Shown here piece by piece: positions 26,544-35,812 of a stretch of 64,000 bases of DNA. Every line of letters begins with the position of its first letter. Position 1 is the first letter of the stretch. Made by a program: the position numbers and the translations under genes. Source of the DNA: AC-38 sp033856025 (GTDB taxonomy: Bacteria; Actinomycetota; Thermoleophilia; Solirubrobacterales; Solirubrobacteraceae); the NCBI GenBank assembly GCA_033856025.1, contig JAWVFQ010000006.1:60548-124547 (forward strand). Direction: 5' to 3'. Below the pieces are notes generated by a model that made no database searches, was not told the origin of the DNA, and saw nothing but the letters and a program-made list of their open reading frames with translations.

Positions 26544-27364
26544 GCGGTCTGGGTACCCGCCTCGGCGAACGCCACACCGGTCAGGCCGTTGGGGGCACCC
26601 CACCGGACCCGGTCCAGCTCGTCGGGCGGCGATCCGCGCACCAGCCAGGTTCCGTCGGTGCGCCGGGCCAGCCGGCCGCTCTCGCCGACGTGGCGCAGCG
26701 CGGTGGTGACCGACGCCCGCTGGGCGCCCACCAGGTGGCCGAGGACCTCGTGCGACAGGCGCAGCCGCAGGTTGATCCCGGTGGGCGTGACTTTCCCCCA
26801 GCGCTCGGCCAGGTGCCAGAACAGGACGAGCAGCCGCGTCTCCACGGGCGAGAGCTGGAGGAGCGCCTGGTGGATGGCCATGCGCTGGGCGCGGCGCAGC
26901 GCGCGCTCGAGCAGGACGCTCATGACCGGCGGCCAGCGGCCCAGCACGCGCATGAACGCGGGATCGAGCATCGCCAGGCGCGCCGGTGCGAGCACCTGCC
27001 ACTGCACGCGGTAGCGGACCAGTGCGTCGTCGCGCGGGCCGACGCTGGGCTGCAGCACGTCGCCCTCTCCCAGCAGCTCGGTGCAGGTCGTCCCGGCCAG
27101 GATGATGTTGCGCGCCAGGACGCCGTCGAGTACGAGGAAGCCCAGCCGCCCGCTACCCAGGTCGGCCGGCAGGTCGCAGCGACCGCGCGCCAGCGGCAGC
27201 ACGGCCGCGACGAGCTCGGCGCGGGCGCCACCGATCTCGTCAGGCGGGAGCCTGAGCCCCAGCTCGGGGTCTGAGTCCAGCACCCGGACGCTTGCGTCGC
27301 GCAGCGGCTGCGGCGCGAGTGACGCCTCCGTCGCGGGCGGGTGGCCGTGGTGCTCCCTCGTCAC
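26540..27364 (-). CDS. Crp/Fnr-family transcriptional regulator
   Basis: The 274-aa protein has an N-terminal cyclic-nucleotide-binding-like beta-roll (about 30-150) that lacks an obvious cAMP phosphate cassette and the FNR cysteine set. A long dimer helix and a C-terminal winged HTH follow, with RLSHEVLGHLVGAQRASVTTALRHV as recognition region. The effector therefore cannot be named. It is divergent from hypC across a 114-bp gap, and the hypC-proximal end of that gap carries a palindrome, which makes it the best candidate for hydrogenase control. It is coupled to the small acidic gene downstream. Confidence 0.85.
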   Translation of the reverse strand: MTREHHGHPPATEASLAPQPLRDASVRVLDSDPELGLRLPPDEIGGARAELVAAVLPLARGRCDLPADLGSGRLGFLVLDGVLARNIILAGTTCTELLGEGDVLQPSVGPRDDALVRYRVQWQVLAPARLAMLDPAFMRVLGRWPPVMSVLLERALRRAQRMAIHQALLQLSPVETRLLVLFWHLAERWGKVTPTGINLRLRLSHEVLGHLVGAQRASVTTALRHVGESGRLARRTDGTWLVRGSPPDELDRVRWGAPNGLTGVAFAEAGTQTA

Positions 27365-27457
27365 GTGAGCCTCCAGTCCGTGGCTCCGACGCTACCGGGC
27401 CGAGACCGCCGTTGCCAGGGAACGTTGGAAATCCACCCTGCCCTTTCGGTGGGCTCT

Positions 27458-27474
27458 TGACTGCGCAAAAGTCA
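27458..27474. promoter_or_regulatory. Interrupted palindrome next to the hypC start (possible Crp/Fnr operator)
   Basis: TGACT-N7-AGTCA is a perfect 5+5 dyad spaced like a Crp/Fnr site. It lies 4 bp before the hypC ATG in the gap shared with the Crp/Fnr gene. A second weaker dyad, CCACC-N10-GGTGG, lies a little upstream. Position and symmetry are visible; binding is inferred. Confidence 0.4.
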
Positions 27475-27478
27475 TGCG

Positions 27479-27757
27479 ATGTGCCTTGCGATCCCCGGGC
27501 AGATCGTCGAGATCGTCGACGAGCTCAACCGGCTGGCCAAGGTCGACGTGGCGGGGGTGCAGCGCACGATCAGCGTCGGCCTGATCGACGAAGACGGCGC
27601 CCCGGCCATTCCGGGCGACTGGGTCCTGGTCCACGTCGGGTTCGCGATCTCGCGCATCGACGAGGACGAGGCGCACGCCACGCGGCGGCTGCTCGAGCAG
27701 ATGGGCGCGGAGTACGAGCAGGAGCTCGAGGAGCTCAAGGCGAGCGCCGTCGAATGA
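27479..27757 (+). CDS. hypC: Hydrogenase maturation chaperone HypC
   Basis: A 92-aa protein with the HypC/HypG hallmark MCLAIPG, in which Cys2 binds the Fe(CN)2CO precursor in complex with HypD and later contacts the large subunit. The beta-barrel core (VDVAGVQRTISVGLID...GDWVLVHVGFAI) and a C-terminal helix are of normal length. ATG 27479 places Cys at position 2. It is the first gene of the hydrogenase run and overlaps the next gene by 4 bp (ATGA). Confidence 0.95.
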   Translation: MCLAIPGQIVEIVDELNRLAKVDVAGVQRTISVGLIDEDGAPAIPGDWVLVHVGFAISRIDEDEAHATRRLLEQMGAEYEQELEELKASAVE

Positions 27758-27969
27758 ACGACTGCGGCGACCACTGCATCACCTGCTCGGACGAGGGGGT
27801 CCCGATGCGGGTGATCAGGGTCGACGCGGCCCGCGACCTGGCGCTGTGCGAGGCCGTGGGCGGCGCGCGCAGCACCGTCGACCCGGCGCTGGTGGGGCCG
27901 GTCGCCCCCGGGGACGAGCTGCTCGTCCACGCCGGCGTGGCGCTGGTGCGCCTGGAGGTGGCGGCGTGA
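27754..27969 (+). CDS. Second HypC/HupF-like protein, Cys-rich N-terminus
   Basis: A 71-aa protein. Its core (VPMRVIRVD...LVGPVAPGDELLVHAGVAL) aligns with HypC, but the start is MNDCGDHCITCSDEG in place of MCxAIPG, so the conserved Cys2 is missing and three Cys (4, 8, 11) precede the barrel. Such short HypC relatives occur beside hypC in actinobacterial hydrogenase loci, and their role is unsettled. It could be a second chaperone for the large subunit or a metal-binding variant. Its start overlaps hypC (ATGA) and its stop overlaps hypD (GTGA). Confidence 0.85.
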   Translation: MNDCGDHCITCSDEGVPMRVIRVDAARDLALCEAVGGARSTVDPALVGPVAPGDELLVHAGVALVRLEVAA

Positions 27970-29081
27970 GGTTCGTGGATGAGTTCCGCGACCCCGAGCT
28001 GGGCCGCGTGGTGGCCAACGAGATTCTGGCCGCCGTCGAGCCGGGCCGCCACTACAAGTTCATGGAGGTGTGCGGCGGCCATACGCACTCCATCTACAAG
28101 TACGGGATCGACGACCTGCTGCCGGCCAACGTCGAGCTGGTGCACGGGCCGGGCTGCCCGGTGTGCGTCATCCCGATGGGGCGGGTGGACGACGGCATCG
28201 CCGTGGCCAACGAGCCCGGCGTGATCTTCACCTGCTTCGGCGACATGATGCGCATACCCGGGTCCGAGGGCAGCCTGCTCGACGCCAAGGCGCGGGGCGC
28301 CGACATCCGGATGGTCTACTCGCCGCTGGACGCGCTGCGGATCGCCCGGGCCAACCCCGACCGCGAGGTCGTCTTCTTCGCGATCGGGTTCGAGACGACC
28401 GCTCCCTCGACCGCGCTGACCCTCAAGCGCGCGCGGGCGGAGGGGATCCGGAACTTCACGTGCATGTGCAGCCACGTGACGATCGTGCCGCCGCTGCGCG
28501 CGCTGCTGGACTCGCCCGACCTGCGCCTGGACGGGTTCATCGGCCCCGGCCACGTCTCCACCGTGGTGGGCGCGCGGCCGTTCGAGTTCATCCCGGCCGA
28601 CTACGGCAAGCCCGTGGTGATCGCCGGGTTCGAGCCGCTCGACGTGCTCCAGGCGATCCGGATGATCCTGGCCCAGCTCTCCGACGGCCGCTGCGAGATC
28701 GAGAACCAGTACGCGCGCGTCGTCCCCTACGAGGGCAACCAGCGCGCGCTGGAGGTCATGGCCGAGGTCTTCGAGCTGCGCCCGCACTTCGAGTGGCGCG
28801 GCCTGGGCTTCATCTCCCAGAGCGGCCTGCGCCTGTCGGACGCCTACGCCGACTTCGACTCCGAACTGCGCTTCAGCGTCCCGGGCGTGCGGGTGGCCGA
28901 CCCCAAGGCCTGCCAGTGCGGCGAGGTGCTGAAGGGCGTCATCAAGCCCTGGGAGTGCAAGGTGTTCGGGACCGCCTGCACGCCGGAGCGCCCGATCGGG
29001 ACGTGCATGGTCTCCTCCGAGGGCGCGTGCGCCGCCTACTACAACTTCGGGCGCTTCGCGCGCGAGCGGGAGGTGGTCTGA
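27966..29081 (+). CDS. hypD: Hydrogenase maturation protein HypD
   Basis: A 371-aa [4Fe-4S] protein that works with HypC and HypE to assemble the Fe(CN)2CO unit. The conserved motifs are all present: CGGHTHS (Cys36), HGPGCPVC (Cys64, Cys67), CSHV, GPGHVS and a C-terminal cluster region with four cysteine-bearing segments (CQCGE, WECKVFG, ACTPERP and TCMVSSEGAC). It begins at GTG 27966, coupled to the upstream gene by GTGA overlap; hypE follows after 9 bp. Confidence 0.96.
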   Translation: MRFVDEFRDPELGRVVANEILAAVEPGRHYKFMEVCGGHTHSIYKYGIDDLLPANVELVHGPGCPVCVIPMGRVDDGIAVANEPGVIFTCFGDMMRIPGSEGSLLDAKARGADIRMVYSPLDALRIARANPDREVVFFAIGFETTAPSTALTLKRARAEGIRNFTCMCSHVTIVPPLRALLDSPDLRLDGFIGPGHVSTVVGARPFEFIPADYGKPVVIAGFEPLDVLQAIRMILAQLSDGRCEIENQYARVVPYEGNQRALEVMAEVFELRPHFEWRGLGFISQSGLRLSDAYADFDSELRFSVPGVRVADPKACQCGEVLKGVIKPWECKVFGTACTPERPIGTCMVSSEGACAAYYNFGRFAREREVV

Positions 29082-29090
29082 GTCGGCGCG

Positions 29091-30167
29091 GTGAGCGAGC
29101 GCGAGGAGCGGATCCTCGGGATCATCGAGACCGCCCGCGGCAAGCGGGCGCGGTTCCGCGACGAGCGCATCACCCTGTCCCACGGCGCCGGCGGAAAGGC
29201 CACCCAGACGCTGATCGAGGGGCTGCTGGTCCCGGCGTTCGGGTCGACCGCGCTTGCGGCCATGGACGACGCGGGCGCGGTCGAGGTGGACGGCACGCGC
29301 CTGGCGCTGACCACCGACTCCTTCGTGGTCAAGCCGATCCGGTTCCCCGGTGGCTCAATCGGCGACCTGGCGGTCAACGGCACGGTCAACGACCTGGCCG
29401 TGGCGGGCGCCCGGCCTCTGGCGCTCAGCCTCTCGCTGATCCTCGAGGAGGGACTGCCGTCCGACGTGCTGCGCGCCGAGGTCGAGGCCATCGCGCGCGC
29501 CGCCGAGGCGGCGGACGTCGAGATCGTGGCCGGCGACACCAAGGTGGTCGAGCGCGGGGCGGCCGACCAGATGTACGTCTGCACCTCGGGCATCGGCGTC
29601 CGCGATCCCCGCTCGCGCACGTCGACCGCCGGACTGCGGCCCGGCGACCGGGTGCTGCTCTCCGGCACGATCGGCGAGCACGGCACGGCGATCATGCTGG
29701 CGCGCGGCGAGTTCGAGCTCGACGCGCGCATCGAGTCCGACACGCGCTGCCTGTGGCCGGTGGCCGACGCGCTGCTCGAGGCGGCCGGCCCGTCGCTGCG
29801 CTGCATGCGCGACGCCACCCGCGGGGGCGTGGCCTCGGTGCTCAACGAGCTGGCGCGCGCCTCGACCGTGGCGATGGTGATCCGCGAGGCCGCCGTCCCG
29901 GTCGACCCCGCGGTGGCGGGCGCGTGCGAGATCCTCGGCATCGACCCGATGTACGTGGCCAACGAGGGCAAGCTGGTCGCCTTCGTCGCGCCCGAGGCGG
30001 CGGACGACGCGCTGGCCGCGCTGCGCTCGATCGAGGGCTGCGAGGCGGCGGCCGAGATCGGCGAGGTGCGCACCGAGCCGCCCGGGATGGTGCTGGTGGA
30101 GACCGCCTTCGGCGGCAAGCGCGTGATGGACCAGCTGGTCGGCGACCCGCTCCCGAGGATCTGCTGA
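29091..30167 (+). CDS. hypE: Hydrogenase maturation protein HypE
   Basis: A 358-aa PurM/AIR-synthase-like protein that dehydrates the carbamoyl thioester on its C-terminal cysteine to a cyano ligand. It shows the N-terminal LSHGAGGKATQ motif, the ATP-binding stretch DATRGGVAS and the essential C-terminal PRIC with Cys as last residue. It starts at GTG 29091. Its stop overlaps the hypA start by one base (TGATG). Confidence 0.96.
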   Translation: MSEREERILGIIETARGKRARFRDERITLSHGAGGKATQTLIEGLLVPAFGSTALAAMDDAGAVEVDGTRLALTTDSFVVKPIRFPGGSIGDLAVNGTVNDLAVAGARPLALSLSLILEEGLPSDVLRAEVEAIARAAEAADVEIVAGDTKVVERGAADQMYVCTSGIGVRDPRSRTSTAGLRPGDRVLLSGTIGEHGTAIMLARGEFELDARIESDTRCLWPVADALLEAAGPSLRCMRDATRGGVASVLNELARASTVAMVIREAAVPVDPAVAGACEILGIDPMYVANEGKLVAFVAPEAADDALAALRSIEGCEAAAEIGEVRTEPPGMVLVETAFGGKRVMDQLVGDPLPRIC

Positions 30168-30527
30168 TGCACGAGCTTTCCATCGCCGAGGCGATCGTCG
30201 GCGTGGCCGAGCGCCACGCGGCGGGCCGGCGCGTGTACGCGGTGGACGTGCGGGTGGGCCACCTGCGCCAGGTCGTGCCCGACGCCCTGGAGTTCGCCTT
30301 CGAGCTGACCACGCACGGCACCGCCCTGGAGGGCGCGACACTGCGCCTGGAGGAGGTCCCCGCGTCGGGCCGCTGCCGCGCCTGCGGGGCCGAGAGCGTG
30401 CTCCCTGACTTCCCGCTCACGTGCCGTGCGTGCGGCGGTCTTGACGTCGAGGTCACGGGCGGCGAGGAGCTGCTCGTGGACTCGCTCGAACTGGAGGAGA
30501 CGATGACCACAACCGGAGGGCTGCGAC

Positions 30528-30538
<11 letters not shown>
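30167..30538 (+). CDS. hypA: Nickel insertion protein HypA
   Basis: A 123-aa metallochaperone. MHELSIAEA puts the nickel ligand His at position 2. The zinc site is formed by CRACGAES and CRACGGLD (two CxxC pairs). It delivers Ni to the large-subunit precursor together with HypB. The last 11 bp overlap the start of the small-subunit gene, which indicates tight coupling of chaperone and enzyme genes. Confidence 0.95.
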
Positions 30539-31580
<1,042 letters not shown>

Positions 31581-31594
31581 GGAGGTAACGCAAG

Positions 31595-33388
31595 ATGGCC
31601 GTTCAGGAGAGAGTCCAGCCGGAGGCAGGCAAGCTCGTCGACATGGCGTGGGATCCGATCACCCGCATCGTCGGGAACCTCGGGATCTACACCAAGATCG
31701 ACTTCGCGAACCGCGAGGTGGTCAGCTGCAAGGCGACGTCGTCGCTGTTCCGCGGCTACAGCGTGTTCATGAAGGGCAAGGACCCGCGCGACTCGCACTT
31801 CATCACCAGTCGCATCTGCGGGATCTGCGGCGACAACCACGCCGTGTGCTCGTGCTACGCGCAGCAGATGGCCTACGGGGTCAAGCCGCCGCCCCTGGGT
31901 GAGTGGATCGTCAACCTCGGCGAGGCGGCCGAGTACATCTTCGACCACATCATCTTCCAGGACAACCTGGTGTTCGTGGACTACTGCGAGCAGATGGTCA
32001 AGGAGACCAACCCGTCGGTCATGCAGAAGGCGGAGTCCGCCCCGGCGCCCGGCGCCGAGATCCACGGGTACAAGACGATCGCCGACATCATGCGCTCCTA
32101 CAACCCGTTCACCGGGGAGACGTACAAGGAAGCGCTGCTGATGAGCCGCATCGGGCGCGAGATGATCTGCCTGATGGAGGGGCGCCACGTGCACCCCTCG
32201 ACGATCTACCCCGGCGGCGTGGGCACCCAGCCGACGCCGACGCTGTTCACCGACTACCTGTCGAGGCTGCTGCGCTGCTTCGACTTCATCAAGAAGGCGG
32301 TCGCGATGAACGACGACGTCTTCGACTTCTTCTACCAGGCCCTCCCGGGCTACGAGGAGGTCGGGCGCCGGCGCATCCTTCTGGGCTGCTGGGGCGCGTG
32401 GAACAACCCCCGCCACGTCGACTACAAGTACGAGAACATGGACGACTGGGGGAACGAGATGTTCGTCACCCCCGGCGTCGTGGTGGACGGCGAGCTGGTC
32501 ACCACGAACCTGGTCGACATCAACGTCAACCTGCGCATCCTGCTGGGCTCGTCGTACTACGACGACTGGACCGACGAGGAGACGTTCGTCGAGAAGGACC
32601 CGCTGGGCAACCCGATCGACAAGCGCCACCCGTGGAACCAGACGACGATCCCGCGGCCGCAGAAGCGCGACCTGGCGTCGGGCAACTACTCATGGGTCAT
32701 GAGCCCGCGCTGGCTGGACCAGCGCACCCAGGAGCACCTCGCGCTGGACACCGGCGGCGGCGCGCTGGCCCGCCTGTGGGCCACGGCGCTGGCCGGCAAG
32801 GTGGACACGCCTTACGTGAAGGCGACCGGCAACAGCGTCGTGATCAACCTGCCCAAGACGCCGAACACGCCGGAGCAGACGCTGGAGTGGAAGGTCCCGC
32901 AGTGGTCCAACGCGATCGAGCGCAACCGCGCGCGCATCTACTTCGTCGCCTACTCGGCGGCGATGGCGATGCACTTCCTCGACGAGGCGCTGACCCTCGT
33001 GCGGGCCGGCGACACGAAGGTCTTCGAGGACTTCGACGTCCCGGACGAGGCCATCGGCTGCGGCTTCCACGAGGCGGTGCGAGGCGTGCTGTCGCACCAC
33101 CTGGTGATCCGCGACGGCAAGATCGCCAACTACCACCCCTACCCGCCGACGCCGTGGAACGGCAGCCCCACCGACTCCTACGGGACCCCCGGGCCCTACG
33201 AGGACGCGGTGATGGGCCAGCCGATCTTCGAGGAGAACGGCCAGGACGAGTTCCGGGGGATCGACATCATGCGCGCGGTGCGCAGCTTCGATCCCTGCCT
33301 GCCGTGCGGGGTGCACATGTACCTGGGGAAGGGCAAGACGGTGCGCCAGGTGCACTCGCCAATCTTCGGCGAGTCGCACGGGAGCTAG
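31595..33388 (+). CDS. hhyL: [NiFe]-hydrogenase large subunit, group 1h type
   Basis: The 597-aa catalytic subunit has the L1 motif SRICGICGDNHAVC (Cys75, Cys78) and the L2 motif DPCLPCGVH (Cys568, Cys571), which bind the NiFe centre. After His574 a 23-residue C-terminal extension remains, which the maturation protease would remove. The L1 form followed by YAQQMAYGVKPP is characteristic of the high-affinity group 1h (formerly group 5) enzymes that oxidise atmospheric H2 during persistence; that physiology is inferred from family. GGAGG at 31581-31585 lies 9 bp before ATG 31595. Confidence 0.96.
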   Translation: MAVQERVQPEAGKLVDMAWDPITRIVGNLGIYTKIDFANREVVSCKATSSLFRGYSVFMKGKDPRDSHFITSRICGICGDNHAVCSCYAQQMAYGVKPPPLGEWIVNLGEAAEYIFDHIIFQDNLVFVDYCEQMVKETNPSVMQKAESAPAPGAEIHGYKTIADIMRSYNPFTGETYKEALLMSRIGREMICLMEGRHVHPSTIYPGGVGTQPTPTLFTDYLSRLLRCFDFIKKAVAMNDDVFDFFYQALPGYEEVGRRRILLGCWGAWNNPRHVDYKYENMDDWGNEMFVTPGVVVDGELVTTNLVDINVNLRILLGSSYYDDWTDEETFVEKDPLGNPIDKRHPWNQTTIPRPQKRDLASGNYSWVMSPRWLDQRTQEHLALDTGGGALARLWATALAGKVDTPYVKATGNSVVINLPKTPNTPEQTLEWKVPQWSNAIERNRARIYFVAYSAAMAMHFLDEALTLVRAGDTKVFEDFDVPDEAIGCGFHEAVRGVLSHHLVIRDGKIANYHPYPPTPWNGSPTDSYGTPGPYEDAVMGQPIFEENGQDEFRGIDIMRAVRSFDPCLPCGVHMYLGKGKTVRQVHSPIFGESHGS

Positions 33389-33397
33389 GGGACGGCC

Positions 33398-34273
33398 ATG
33401 GAGGATCGCGAGGCGCTCGAGCAGGTCGCCCGGGTCGAGGGGCTCCTCGAGGAGGTCGAGGGGCTCGCCGACCCGGGGGCCCGGGCCAAGGCCACGGAGG
33501 TGGTGCAGGCGCTGCTGGACCTCTACGGCGAGGGGTTCGCGCGGATGGTCGACGCCGTGGCCCAGCGCGACGCCGACGGGGAGATGGCGGCGGCGCTGGG
33601 CGGCGACGAGCTCGTCTCCCACCTGCTGCTGCTGCACGGCCTGCACCCGGTGCCGGTCGAGCAGCGGGTGCTCGGCGCGCTGGAGGGCGTGCGCCCCTAC
33701 CTGGAGTCCCACGGGGGCAACGTCGAGCTGCTGGCCGTGGAGGAGGGCGTGGCCCGGCTGCGGCTGGAGGGATCGTGCAGCGGGTGTCCTTCCTCCACGA
33801 TGACGCTCAAGCTGGCGATCGAGAAGGCGATCCACGAGGCGGCGCCGGACGTGGAGGAGGTCGTCGCCGAGGGCGCGGTCGAGGAGCCCGGGGCCAACGG
33901 AAACGGGAACGGCCTGCTGCAGATCGAGGTCATGGCGCCGCCGGCGCCCGCCGGCGACTGGGTCATGGCCGGCGGCCTGCCCGACCTGCAGGCCGGGCGC
34001 CCGCTGGTCAAGGACGTCTCCGGCGAGCCGCTGCTGTTCATCCGCCAGGAGGGCAACGTGTACGCCTACCGGCCCGACTGCCCGGAGTGCGGGGCGTCGC
34101 TGGGCGACGGCGCGCTGGAGAAGTTCGACCTGCGCTGCGCGGAGTGCGGACACCGCTACGACGTGCTGCGCGCGGGCCGCTGCCTCGACGCCCCGCAGGT
34201 CCACCTCGATCCCGTCCCCCTGCTGGTCGACGACGCCGGCCTGGTCAAGGTGGCGTTGGCCACGCCCGCCTGA
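33398..34273 (+). CDS. NifU-like / Rieske-like fusion protein
   Basis: The 291-aa protein has a helical N-terminus (1-80), a NifU C-terminal type domain (about 85-160) with the CSGC cluster site (Cys127, Cys130), a Gly/Asn linker, and a C-terminal domain (about 185-290) whose sequence resembles a Rieske fold (ending RYDVLRAGRCLDAP...LDPVPLLVDDAG). The Rieske ligands CxH and CxxH are replaced by CPEC (228, 231) and CAEC (247, 250), so it should bind a four-Cys iron or zinc site, not a canonical Rieske cluster. It sits directly after hhyL and may donate FeS clusters or carry electrons for the hydrogenase. Confidence 0.82.
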   Translation: MEDREALEQVARVEGLLEEVEGLADPGARAKATEVVQALLDLYGEGFARMVDAVAQRDADGEMAAALGGDELVSHLLLLHGLHPVPVEQRVLGALEGVRPYLESHGGNVELLAVEEGVARLRLEGSCSGCPSSTMTLKLAIEKAIHEAAPDVEEVVAEGAVEEPGANGNGNGLLQIEVMAPPAPAGDWVMAGGLPDLQAGRPLVKDVSGEPLLFIRQEGNVYAYRPDCPECGASLGDGALEKFDLRCAECGHRYDVLRAGRCLDAPQVHLDPVPLLVDDAGLVKVALATPA

Positions 34274-34923
34274 TGGCCACCCTGGCCGACTCGCGGCTGC
34301 GGCGACTCGCCCGGCACGAGACGCCGGTCGCCGTCCCCCCGCCCGCGGTCGAGCCGGAGGAGGTCTGCGAGCTGTGCGGGGCGCGGGTCCCGCCCGGGCA
34401 CCGCCACGTGCTCGACCTCGAGAAGCGCGACCTGCTGTGCGCGTGCAAGCCCTGCTCGCTGCTCTTCGACCGCGACGCCTCGGGCGGCGGGCACTACCGG
34501 CTGGTCCCCGACCGGCGCCTGGCGCTGCGCGACTTCGCGCTGGACGACCCGACGTGGGAGCGGCTGAGCATCCCCGTCGACATGGCGTTCTTCTTCCGCA
34601 GCGCGCGAGAGGAGCGCGTCATGGCCTACTACCCCAGCCCGGCCGGGCCGACCGAGTCGCTGCTCGGCCTGGAGGCGTGGGAGGAGATCGCCGCGGCCAA
34701 CCCCGTCCTGGGCGACATGGCCGACGACGTCGAGGCGCTGCTGGTCGACCGCGCCCGCGGCGCCCGGCGCCACTGGCTGGTCCCCATCGAGGACTGCTAC
34801 GCGCTGGTCGGCCTCATCCGGACCCGCTGGCGTGGGTTCAACGGCGGGGCCGAGGTCTGGGAGGCGATCGACGGATTCTTCGAGCAGCTCGACGCGCGGG
34901 CCGCGCCGAGCGGAAGGGAGTGA
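34273..34923 (+). CDS. Conserved hydrogenase-cluster protein with CxxC motifs
   Basis: A 216-aa soluble protein. After a basic leader it has CELCGARVPPGHRHVLDLEK followed by LLCACKPCSLLF, giving four to five cysteines suited to a zinc or FeS site, then HYRLVPDRR and a mixed alpha/beta remainder. It starts by TGATG overlap with the NifU-like gene. I believe it matches an uncharacterised family restricted to actinobacterial-type hydrogenase loci (possibly DUF5947, from memory and unverified). The role is unknown; cluster membership suggests assembly or electron transfer. Confidence 0.75.
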   Translation: MATLADSRLRRLARHETPVAVPPPAVEPEEVCELCGARVPPGHRHVLDLEKRDLLCACKPCSLLFDRDASGGGHYRLVPDRRLALRDFALDDPTWERLSIPVDMAFFFRSAREERVMAYYPSPAGPTESLLGLEAWEEIAAANPVLGDMADDVEALLVDRARGARRHWLVPIEDCYALVGLIRTRWRGFNGGAEVWEAIDGFFEQLDARAAPSGRE

Positions 34924-34924
34924 G

Positions 34925-35131
34925 ATGGCAGACGTACGGACAGGCAAGGGGCCGCCGCCCGACATCACCGCCCACATCCCGGGCGTGAAGTCGGGCAACT
35001 CGAAGGGCAACTACGCCAAGAACAAGGGCCACCTGCCCGACGGGCGGCGCACGGCGCGGGCGTCCACGGGCGTCAACCCCGACGCGCACGGTCCGATCGA
35101 TCCGAGCATGCCCAACCTCAGCCCGGCCTAG
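34925..35131 (+). CDS. Small hydrophilic protein in the hydrogenase run
   Basis: A 68-aa Gly/Pro/Lys/Asn-rich protein (ADVRTGKGPPPDITAHIPGV, then KGNYAKNKGHLPDGRR) with no cysteine, membrane segment or recognised domain. The GAG-TGAG-ATG junction with the previous gene and a 6-bp gap to the next indicate a real, coupled gene. The sequence looks conserved in style (HIPGVKSGNSKGNY), not random GC-rich translation. The function is unknown. Confidence 0.65.
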   Translation: MADVRTGKGPPPDITAHIPGVKSGNSKGNYAKNKGHLPDGRRTARASTGVNPDAHGPIDPSMPNLSPA

Positions 35132-35137
35132 GCGGGA

Positions 35138-35812
35138 GTGGAGGCGGCGTCGCACACGGCGGTGGGCCCGGGGCCGGTTCCCGAGCTCGGCTTCGCCGTG
35201 CTCGGGGCGAGCGCGCTCGAGCACTCCGCCGTGCCGACGATCCGCTTCGACCTGGGGCTGGAGAGCCTGGCCGGCCAGGAAATCCGGTCGGTCATGCTCA
35301 ACGTCCAGCTGCAGATCGCGGCGCGCCGGCGTCCCTACGAGCCGGCGGCGCAGCGGCGCCTGGTGGAGCTGTTCGGGACCCCGGAGCGCTGGGGCTCGAC
35401 GCTGTCCACCCTGCCGTGGCTGCGCACGACGGTGGCGGTGCCGCCGTTCACCGGCAGCGTCGCGATCGCCCTGGATGTGCCCTGCACCTACGACCTCGAG
35501 GTCAAGGCGTCGCGCTACCTCAACGCGCTGGAGGAGGGCACGGTGCCGCTGGAGCTCCTGTTCAGCGGTTCGGTGTTCTACGCGGGCGCCGGCGGTGCGC
35601 TCCAGACGGCGATGATCGGGTGGGACAAGGAGGCGGCGTTCGACATGCCGGTGGGGGTGTGGCGCGAGACGATGGACCAGCACTTCCGCGGCACGGCATG
35701 GCTGCGGATCGGGCGCGAGACGTACGACCGCCTCAACGACCGCCGGTCGCGCTCGCAGCACTCCAGTTGGGACGAGACGCTGGACGAGCTGCTGGGGGAG
35801 GGCCCGGGGTGA
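35138..35812 (+). CDS. Conserved hydrogenase-cluster protein (possibly DUF6084)
   Basis: A 224-aa soluble protein rich in beta strands (IRFDLGLESLAG, SVMLNVQLQIAARRRPYEP, VAIALDVPCTYDLEVKASRY, VPLELLFSGSVFY). It has no cysteine cluster or catalytic motif that I recognise. It resembles a family that accompanies group 1h hydrogenases (DUF6084 from memory, unverified). The start is GTG 35138, and the end overlaps the next gene by 4 bp (GTGA). A structural or scaffold function for the enzyme is a guess. Confidence 0.75.
   Translation: MEAASHTAVGPGPVPELGFAVLGASALEHSAVPTIRFDLGLESLAGQEIRSVMLNVQLQIAARRRPYEPAAQRRLVELFGTPERWGSTLSTLPWLRTTVAVPPFTGSVAIALDVPCTYDLEVKASRYLNALEEGTVPLELLFSGSVFYAGAGGALQTAMIGWDKEAAFDMPVGVWRETMDQHFRGTAWLRIGRETYDRLNDRRSRSQHSSWDETLDELLGEGPG

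Noticed and set aside
27457..27485. TTGACT before hypC as a -35 promoter element
   Set aside because: A 17-bp spacing would put the -10 inside hypC (around 27480), and no TATAAT-like hexamer is there.
33398..34273. Nitrogen fixation gene nifU
   Set aside because: Only the C-terminal NifU cluster domain is present and no nif genes are nearby; the context is hydrogenase.
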